Of a stretch of 12,021 nucleotides of DNA, positions 7,352 to 12,021 are shown one piece after another. The first letter of the stretch is position 1, and the number at the start of each line of letters is the position of its first letter. The notes below the pieces were generated by a model that saw only the letters and a list, made by a program, of their open reading frames with translations, was not told where the DNA came from and did no database searches. The DNA is from an uncultured Eubacteriales bacterium (lineage in GTDB: Bacteria > Bacillota > Clostridia > Oscillospirales > Acutalibacteraceae), in contig CAKSQS010000068.1 of the NCBI GenBank assembly GCA_934486705.1, positions 1 to 12,021 of the forward strand, in the 5' to 3' direction. The translations under genes and the position numbers were made by a program.

Positions 7352-8464
7352 GTGAAAATACTGTTTGCGGGCGGCGGCACCGCGGGGCATATAAATCCCG
7401 CGCTTGCGGTTGCGGGCTATATCAAGGAGCGCCACCCCGACGCGGAAATATCGTATATTGGCACTGCCGAAAAGCTTGAATCAAAGCTTGTGCCGGCTGC
7501 GGGGTATGATTTTCATACCATAGAGGTTGCGGGCTTTCAGCGCAAAATTTCCTTTAAAAGCGCGGTTAAAAATATTAAGGCGGCAAGGCTTGCGGTAACG
7601 GCGTCTATCGATTCCAAAAAGCTTTTAAGGCAGCTGCAGCCCGATTTGGTTGTGGGCACGGGCGGTTATGTAAGCGGACCTGTGCTTAAAGAGGCGCAGC
7701 GCTTAGGCTTTAAAACCGCCATTCACGAGCAAAACGCGTACCCCGGCGTAACAACCAAAATGTTAGCACCGAAAGCCGACCGCGTAATGCTTGCCATGCC
7801 CGAGGCGGAAAAATACTTAAAATGCGGCAAAAAGCCTGTTATAACAGGTAACCCCGTGCGCGGCGAACTGCTTAAAATGAGCAGGGAAGAGGCTCGCGCA
7901 AGGCTCGGCATAGGGGATAAGCCCCTGCTTTTATCGTTCGGCGGGTCACTGGGTGCGCGCCGCATAAACGAGGCGGTAACAGAGCTTATAAAGCAAATGG
8001 GCTCTGCGGGTGTTTTTTACCATATACACGCCGCGGGCAGCGCGGGCTACAAAACAATGCTTGAAGCGCTCAGCGATACAAAGCTTTCCGAATATACCGA
8101 CGTTCGCGAGTATATAAACAATATGGATGTATGTATGGCGGCGGCTGACCTTGTTATCTGCCGTGCGGGAGCTATAACCTTAAGTGAGCTTTGCTGCTGC
8201 GGTAAGCCTTCGGTGCTGATACCCTCGCCCTATGTTGCCGAAAACCACCAGTACCACAACGCAATGACCCTTAAAAAGGCGGGCGCTGCGCAGTTGCTTG
8301 AAGAAAAGGATCTAAACGGCGAAAGCCTTATAAAAGCGGTTGAGGGGCTTATATGCAACAAGCCGCTGCTTGAAAAAATGGGAGACGCCGCGCGCAAACA
8401 CGCAATTCCCGACGCAAACAAGCGAATTTACGAGGTTTTAATGAGTTTATATACCGAAGCGTGA
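7352..8464 (+). CDS. murG: UDP-GlcNAc:lipid I GlcNAc transferase MurG (GTG start)
   Basis: MurG is a peripheral membrane GT-B glycosyltransferase that converts lipid I to lipid II on the inner face of the membrane. Its 370 residues contain the N-terminal glycine loop GGGTAGHINPA (7-17), VGTGGYVSGP (101-110), HEQNAYPG (125-132), ITGNPVRGE (164-172), LSFGGSLGARRIN (194-206) and the UDP-GlcNAc-binding region RAGAITLSEL to ENHQYHNA (271-304). The start is GTG, supported by AGGGGGA (7338-7344) 7 bases upstream and because translation from it gives the canonical MKILFAGGGTAGH. It follows ftsW by 20 bases. Three consecutive cysteines (281-283) lie near the donor site. The stop codon lies inside the first copy of a short direct repeat (8459-8485). 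Confidence 0.97.
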   Translation: MKILFAGGGTAGHINPALAVAGYIKERHPDAEISYIGTAEKLESKLVPAAGYDFHTIEVAGFQRKISFKSAVKNIKAARLAVTASIDSKKLLRQLQPDLVVGTGGYVSGPVLKEAQRLGFKTAIHEQNAYPGVTTKMLAPKADRVMLAMPEAEKYLKCGKKPVITGNPVRGELLKMSREEARARLGIGDKPLLLSFGGSLGARRINEAVTELIKQMGSAGVFYHIHAAGSAGYKTMLEALSDTKLSEYTDVREYINNMDVCMAAADLVICRAGAITLSELCCCGKPSVLIPSPYVAENHQYHNAMTLKKAGAAQLLEEKDLNGESLIKAVEGLICNKPLLEKMGDAARKHAIPDANKRIYEVLMSLYTEA

Positions 8465-8485
8465 TACTTTGAGGCGTGACACTTT
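8459..8485 (+). repeat. Tandem 12-mer direct repeat at the murG end
   Basis: GCGTGATACTTT (8459-8470) is followed 15 bases later by GCGTGACACTTT (8474-8485), with a single C/T difference. A shorter echo, CACTTTCGC, starts at 8489. The first copy contains the last bases of murG and its TGA stop. It could be a slippage duplication of the gene end; no function is evident. Confidence 0.6.
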
Positions 8486-8505
8486 TCGCACTTTCGCATA
8501 GTATG

Positions 8506-8524
8506 AACTGTGAGAACAGTTTTT
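8506..8524 (+). terminator. Weak terminator-like hairpin before murA
   Basis: AACTGT (8506-8511) and ACAGTT (8516-8521) form a perfect 6-bp stem closed by a GAGA tetraloop, followed by three further T residues. The stem is short and AT-rich, so at most partial termination or an attenuating or stabilising role is plausible between murG and murA. Confidence 0.35.
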
Positions 8525-8543
8525 ATTGCGAGAGGGTGACGGG

Positions 8544-9800
8544 ATGTCAGAAATAATAATAAATGGCGGAAAAAGGCTTTCCGGCAGGGTGAGCGTTCAG
8601 GGTGCGAAAAACAGCGTTTTGCCGCTGCTTGCGGGCGCGGTGCTTTGCGACGGAGAAAGCGTAGTACATAACTGCCCGCTGCTTTCGGATGTTGAAACCT
8701 CGCTTAAAATTCTTGAGCATTTGGGGTGTAAATGCAAGCGGGAGGAAAACACCGTTATTATTGACGGCTCGGGTGTTTCCGAGCACGATATTCCCGATAG
8801 CCTTATGCGCGAAATGCGCTCGTCGGTAGTTTTTCTCGGCGCGGTTATCGGCAGAATGGGAAAGGCGGTAATAAGCAGCCCCGGCGGGTGTGAGTTAGGT
8901 CCGCGACCTATCGATTTGCACCTGTCGGCGCTTGAAAGAATGGGCGTTACAATAACCGAGGAGCACGGCTACTTAAACTGCACTGCCGAAAACGGACTGC
9001 ACGGCGCAGAAATACACTTGGGCTTTCCGAGCGTGGGGGCTACCGAAAACATTATTTTAGCCGCCGCCACTGCAAGGGGCACTACCGTTATTCACAACGC
9101 CGCAAAAGAGCCCGAGATAAGCGACCTTGCCGATTTTTTGAACAGCGCGGGCGCCAGAATTTGCGGCTGCGGGTCGGACACAGTGCGAATAGAGGGCGTA
9201 AAGCGGCTCGGCGGCACAGAGCATACGGTAATACCCGACCGCATAGTTGCCGCCACATATATGGCGTGCGCCGCGGTAACCGGCGGAGAAATAGAGCTTG
9301 AAAACGTTATGCCGCCGCATATGGTATCGCTGCTTTGGAGCTTTCGCGAGTGCGGGTGCGATATTTCGGTAAACGGCAAAAGCCTGCGCTTTATGTCCCC
9401 CGAGCGCCTTAAAAGAATACCTACGCTCAGAAGTCTTGTTTACCCCGGTTTTCCCACCGACGCAGGACCTATAGCCGTTGCAATGTTAGCGGTGGCGGAC
9501 GGCACATCGGTTTTCGTGGAAAACATATTTGAAAACCGTTACAGATATATCGATGAATTAAACCGTTTCGGCACAAAAATCAAGACCGAGGGCAAAGCGG
9601 CGGTTATAGAGGGCGTAAACGAGCTTTCGGGCGCGCGCGCCCGAGCTACCGATTTGCGCGGGGGCGCGGCGCTTGTAATAGCGGCGCTTAAAGCGAACGG
9701 AACGTCAGAAATAGGAGATACGCACCACATTGAGCGCGGCTATGAAAAAATTACCGAGCGGTTATCTTCGCTCGGGGCGGATATAAGCTATACGAGGTGA
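8544..9800 (+). CDS. murA: UDP-N-acetylglucosamine 1-carboxyvinyltransferase MurA
   Basis: MurA transfers enolpyruvate from PEP to UDP-GlcNAc, the first committed step of peptidoglycan synthesis, in the cytosol. The 418 residues match the family length. Key residues are Lys22-Asn23 in QGAKNS, catalytic Cys116 in PGGCELGPRP (the residue that fosfomycin alkylates, so a drug-sensitive form is expected), Asp306 in GFPTDAG and Arg372 in TDLRGGAAL, followed by HHIERGYE. I chose ATG 8544 because GAGGGTG (8532-8538) lies 5 bases upstream and the protein then begins MSEIIINGGK, as relatives do. A TTG at 8526 would extend the frame by 6 residues but lacks a ribosome binding site. FPTDAG has Gly where many homologues have Gln. 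An 18-base palindrome lies within the gene at 9627-9644. Confidence 0.96.
   Translation: MSEIIINGGKRLSGRVSVQGAKNSVLPLLAGAVLCDGESVVHNCPLLSDVETSLKILEHLGCKCKREENTVIIDGSGVSEHDIPDSLMREMRSSVVFLGAVIGRMGKAVISSPGGCELGPRPIDLHLSALERMGVTITEEHGYLNCTAENGLHGAEIHLGFPSVGATENIILAAATARGTTVIHNAAKEPEISDLADFLNSAGARICGCGSDTVRIEGVKRLGGTEHTVIPDRIVAATYMACAAVTGGEIELENVMPPHMVSLLWSFRECGCDISVNGKSLRFMSPERLKRIPTLRSLVYPGFPTDAGPIAVAMLAVADGTSVFVENIFENRYRYIDELNRFGTKIKTEGKAAVIEGVNELSGARARATDLRGGAALVIAALKANGTSEIGDTHHIERGYEKITERLSSLGADISYTR
9627..9644. repeat. 18-bp perfect palindrome with alternating CG core inside murA
   Basis: TCGGGCGCGCGCGCCCGA reads identically on both strands, and the core is ten bases of alternating G and C. 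It encodes part of LSGARARATD, just before the conserved DLRGG block of MurA, so it is within a real coding region. Any structural role (cruciform or Z-DNA tendency) is inference. Confidence 0.7.
9794..9800 (+). promoter_or_regulatory. Ribosome binding site for ftsQ embedded in the end of murA
   Basis: GAGGTGA is a 7-base match to the anti-Shine-Dalgarno sequence. It includes the murA stop TGA (9798-9800) and lies 7 bases before TTG 9808. This supports the TTG start and suggests that murA and ftsQ translation are coupled. Confidence 0.8.
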
Positions 9801-9807
9801 AATTTTT

Positions 9808-10596
9808 TTGAATACCAATAACAGGGACGATGAATTTCTGAGAAAAAGAAAAGCGCGGCAACGGAAAATACGTCGGCGCAGAATTAAAATTTTTCTTGCT
9901 TTACTGTTTGTTTTGGCTGTCGGGGTCGGGGTCATACTGTCGCTTACCGTCTTCTTCAAAATAGAAAGTATTTCCGCCTCCGGCAGCAGTAAATATTCGG
10001 CAGAGCAGGTAATCGCCGCCACGGGTATAAAAAAAGGCGATAACCTGTTTATTTCCTCGGTAAATGAGGAAAAGCTCAAACGTAAGCTGCCGTACATAGA
10101 AAAAATAACGGTAAAGCGAAAGCTGCCCGCCGAATATATAATAAAGGTGACCGATGCCGCGGAATATGTCTGCTACTTATCGGGGGATAAATATTATCCC
10201 GTGAGTAAATCGGGGCGGGTGCTTTCAGAGGCAGCGGAAAAGCCCGAGGGAATACCCGAAATCAGTGCAGGCGGGCTGACATTAAAGGTCGGGCAAAAGC
10301 TTACCTTTGCGAAAGAAAAAAACGAGAGTACCCTGAACGAAATATTTGCAAGCGCCGAAAAAACAGGGCTTAAAATAACAAAAATCGATATTACGGACGA
10401 GCTTGCCGTTACCGTGGGAATTGACGGCAGATTTACCGTTAATTTCGGCACCTCGAATTATATAGATAAAAAGTTCGCACACCTTGCGGGAATGATAAAG
10501 AATATGGACGAAACGGCAAAGGGCAAAATAAATCTCAGTATGTGGTCGCCATCAAACACCGAAGGCAGCTTTGTTTCGACAGATTCGGGGGGATAA
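9808..10596 (+). CDS. ftsQ: Cell division protein FtsQ/DivIB (TTG start)
   Basis: FtsQ/DivIB is a bitopic divisome protein that binds FtsL and DivIC/FtsB outside the membrane. The 262 residues begin with a very basic cytosolic segment (KRKARQRKIRRRRIK, 13-27), then one membrane span (about 28-50), then a POTRA domain (about 51-118: FKIESISASGSSKYS, VIAATGIKKGDNLF, RKLPAEYIIKVTD). A beta-type domain follows to about 245, with a polar tail. There is no in-frame ATG until residue 229, while the TTG has an ideal ribosome binding site, so TTG is the start. The divergent sequence is normal for this family, and position and POTRA pattern carry the call. In many clusters ftsA follows, but here the next gene is ftsZ after 135 bases. 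Confidence 0.9.
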   Translation: MNTNNRDDEFLRKRKARQRKIRRRRIKIFLALLFVLAVGVGVILSLTVFFKIESISASGSSKYSAEQVIAATGIKKGDNLFISSVNEEKLKRKLPYIEKITVKRKLPAEYIIKVTDAAEYVCYLSGDKYYPVSKSGRVLSEAAEKPEGIPEISAGGLTLKVGQKLTFAKEKNESTLNEIFASAEKTGLKITKIDITDELAVTVGIDGRFTVNFGTSNYIDKKFAHLAGMIKNMDETAKGKINLSMWSPSNTEGSFVSTDSGG

Positions 10597-10601
10597 TGCC
10601 C

Positions 10602-10611
10602 TCAAATTTGA
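10602..10611. repeat. AT-rich palindrome upstream of the ftsZ promoter
   Basis: TCAAATTTGA is a perfect 10-bp palindrome just after ftsQ. Its half AAATTTGA recurs at 10653-10660, overlapping the -35 element. It could be an operator, but AT-rich sequence makes such matches easy by chance. Confidence 0.3.
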
Positions 10612-10649
10612 ACAAATTAAAAAAAATTACAGGAATGTAATAAAAAGTG

Positions 10650-10678
10650 TTGAAATTTGAAAAAAGATATGGTATTAT
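10650..10678 (+). promoter_or_regulatory. Sigma-A-type promoter of ftsZ, extended -10
   Basis: TTGAAA (10650-10655) and TATTAT (10673-10678) are separated by exactly 17 bases. TGG directly before the -10 gives an extended -10 (TGnTATTAT). The surroundings are AT-rich. Transcription would start near 10685 and give a leader of about 47 bases. It lies in the only gap in the cluster with clear promoter character, so ftsZ is probably transcribed both alone and by read-through from the operon. Confidence 0.75.
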
Positions 10679-10731
10679 CTTTAAGTGAGTAAGTATAATA
10701 TCCAATTTACATAAATACGGAGGAATTTAAA

Positions 10732-11793
10732 ATGCCATTTGAAGTAGCAGAAGATCAAGAGAACGTAGTTCAAATTAAAGTTGTAGGCGTAGGCGGCGGC
10801 GGCGGAAACGCAGTAAACCGCATGGTAGACGCAGGCGTTCGCGGCGTTGAGTTTATCGCTATCAATACCGATAAAGCCGCTCTTATTAAATCAAAAGCCA
10901 ATCAGAAAATTCAGATAGGCGAAAAAACCACATCAGGTATGGGCGCGGGCGGCAACCCCGATAACGGCAAAGCCGCTGCGGAGGAGTCCCGTGATGAAAT
11001 TACCGCGGCTATTCGCACTGCCGATATGATTTTCATAACCGCAGGTATGGGCGGCGGAACAGGCACAGGCGCGGCTCCGGTTGTGGCTTCCATTGCCAAA
11101 GAGCTCGGAATACTGACCGTTGGTATTGTTACAAAGCCTTTCGGCTTTGAGGGCAAAAAGCGTATGACCCAGGCTGAATCGGGCATTGCCGCTTTAAGGG
11201 AATGTGTTGACAGCTTGGTAGTTATCCCGAATGAGCGCCTTAAATTCGTTTCCGAGCAGAAGATTACGTTTAAGAATGCATTTGATATTGCCGATGACGT
11301 TCTTCGTCAGGGCGTTCAGAGCATTTCCGAGCTTATTAACGTTACCGCGCTTGTTAACCTTGACTTTGCTGACGTTAAGTCCATTATGTCCGACGCCGGC
11401 TATGCTCACATGGGCGTGGGCGTTGCTACCGGCCGCGACAAGGCTGAGCAGGCAGCGCGCGCAGCTATCAGCAGCCCGCTTATTGAAACCTCTATGGAAA
11501 ATGCGCGCGGCGTAATCATCAGCATTACCGGTTCTGATGATATCGGTCTTGAAGAGGTTGAGCTTGCTTCTTCCATCATTTCCGATATGGCTCACCCGGA
11601 CGCTACCATTATCTGGGGCGCTCAGCTTGATGATACTCTTGAAGACACTATCCGCGTTACCGTTGTTGCAACAGGTCTCGGCGACGATAAGAAAGAGGAA
11701 AAGAACAACGATTTGGCTTCTCTCCTCGGAAATACCTCTGCCGATGATGACGAGAGCTACAGCGACGTAATCAATTTCTTTAAGAAAGACTGA
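10732..11793 (+). CDS. ftsZ: Cell division GTPase FtsZ
   Basis: FtsZ is the tubulin-like GTPase whose filaments form the cytosolic Z ring. Of 353 residues, the GTP-binding part has VVGVGGGGGNAVNRM (17-31), IAINTD (42-47), the tubulin signature GGGTGTG (107-113) and PNERLK (166-171). The synergy T7 loop is NLDFADVK (209-216), with catalytic Asp211 and Asp214. The folded core ends near residue 316. Only about 37 residues remain, with an acidic linker and the tip SDVINFFKKD, shorter and different from the usual DIPxFLR-type tail. GGAGGA (10719-10724) lies 7 bases before the ATG. Codon use differs from the upstream genes (ATA for only 3 of 32 Ile), as in highly expressed genes. It has its own promoter and terminator. 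The identity is certain. Confidence 0.98.
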   Translation: MPFEVAEDQENVVQIKVVGVGGGGGNAVNRMVDAGVRGVEFIAINTDKAALIKSKANQKIQIGEKTTSGMGAGGNPDNGKAAAEESRDEITAAIRTADMIFITAGMGGGTGTGAAPVVASIAKELGILTVGIVTKPFGFEGKKRMTQAESGIAALRECVDSLVVIPNERLKFVSEQKITFKNAFDIADDVLRQGVQSISELINVTALVNLDFADVKSIMSDAGYAHMGVGVATGRDKAEQAARAAISSPLIETSMENARGVIISITGSDDIGLEEVELASSIISDMAHPDATIIWGAQLDDTLEDTIRVTVVATGLGDDKKEEKNNDLASLLGNTSADDDESYSDVINFFKKD

Positions 11794-11807
11794 TATTTAA
11801 TATCATA

Positions 11808-11845
11808 GCTCAACAACCGCCGAAAGGCGGTTGTTGAGCGTTTTT
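11808..11845 (+). terminator. Strong intrinsic terminator of ftsZ
   Basis: A perfect 14-bp stem (11808-11821 with 11826-11839) is capped by a GAAA tetraloop and followed by G and five T residues. It starts 14 bases after the ftsZ stop codon and should end the dcw transcript. Confidence 0.95.
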
Positions 11846-11869
11846 GGTGTCTTTAGACGTGTAAATAAT

Positions 11870-11912
11870 AATGCAACCGAAAAGATATGTTTCCTCTCGG
11901 TTGCATTTTTTT
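11870..11912 (+). terminator. Second terminator-like hairpin
   Basis: ATGCAACCGA (11871-11880) pairs perfectly with TCGGTTGCAT (11897-11906), with one more A-T pair outside. AAA/TTT pairing within the 16-base loop is possible. Seven T residues (11906-11912) follow on the + strand. On the - strand the stem is followed by the less T-rich ATTATTATTT. It may be a back-up to the ftsZ terminator or serve a convergent gene beyond the window. Confidence 0.65.
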
Positions 11913-12021
11913 AATATATATTTTTCTGTAAACTCAAAGCTTCGGTTGATAGACTCCGAAGTGCCGTCATAAGCCTTGACCGCCTCACTTAATACAAATT
12001 CCTTTGAAAACAGTCTTGTCG
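11913..12021. other. Window-end stretch, no recognisable gene
   Basis: The + strand has no coding signal. On the - strand one frame is open from the window edge (12019) down to a TGA at 11810-11812. It would read through both terminator hairpins, has no ATG and gives a product I do not recognise (for example LSEAVKAYDGTSESINRSFE). The other two - strand frames stop at 11989-11991 and 11985-11987. A convergent gene ending here is possible but not shown. Confidence 0.3.

Noticed and set aside
8526..8543. TTG start for murA at 8526
   Set aside because: It has no Shine-Dalgarno sequence upstream, and relatives start at the MSEIIINGGK-type N-terminus given by ATG 8544.
10694..10699. Second ftsZ promoter based on TATAAT
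   Set aside because: The -10 match is perfect, but 17-18 bases upstream there is no -35-like sequence and no extended -10 TG, so it is weaker than the 10650-10678 promoter.
1..12021. Mobile elements, CRISPR arrays, tRNA or rRNA genes, prophage or defence systems
   Set aside because: No transposase, integrase, inverted-repeat pair with target duplication, repeat-spacer array or structured RNA gene was seen. The window is a continuous dcw cluster with no broken genes.

Overview
This window is an almost uninterrupted division and cell wall (dcw) cluster, all on the + strand. It comes from a bacterium most consistent with the Bacillota, class Clostridia; I infer a gut-type, Oscillospirales/Ruminococcaceae-like lineage. 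The basis is the gene order rsmH-ftsL-PBP-murE-mraY-ftsW-murG-murA-ftsQ-ftsZ, a class B PBP with two C-terminal PASTA domains, a MurE with the meso-diaminopimelate motif DNPR, a Cys-rich insert in RsmH, and strong GGAGG-type ribosome binding sites. No sequence search was possible, so the taxonomy is an inference.

Layout. Bases 1-855 hold the 3' part of rsmH, whose start lies outside the window. Next come ftsL (871-1341), a 120-base gap with a perfect hairpin, and a PASTA class B PBP (1462-3705). Then follow murE (3714-5138), mraY (5161-6183), ftsW (6201-7331) and murG with a GTG start (7352-8464). A 79-base gap with a direct repeat and a weak hairpin separates murG from murA (8544-9800). ftsQ/divIB (9808-10596) starts at TTG, with its ribosome binding site inside the end of murA. 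A 135-base AT-rich gap contains a good sigma-A-type promoter and is followed by ftsZ (10732-11793). A near-ideal intrinsic terminator closes the unit at 11808-11845. A second terminator-like hairpin (11870-11912) and about 110 bases without a recognisable gene end the window.

How the genes work together. MurA makes the first committed precursor, and MurE adds meso-DAP to UDP-MurNAc-dipeptide. MraY moves the finished pentapeptide onto undecaprenyl phosphate (lipid I), and MurG adds GlcNAc (lipid II). FtsW (a SEDS polymerase) and the PBP (transpeptidase) build septal wall from lipid II. FtsL and FtsQ/DivIB form the membrane-spanning regulatory complex, and FtsZ is the cytosolic ring. RsmH methylates 16S rRNA and is a standard member of the cluster.

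This is mainly a conserved housekeeping region, and I found no convincing undescribed system. The points worth a second look are at the edges: murF, murD, murC, murB and ftsA are missing from their usual positions; FtsZ has a short linker and an atypical C-terminal tip; FtsL contains a diverged internal hexapeptide repeat; hairpins and repeats lie in three intergenic gaps; a GC-only alternating palindrome lies inside murA; and ftsZ has its own promoter and different codon use.
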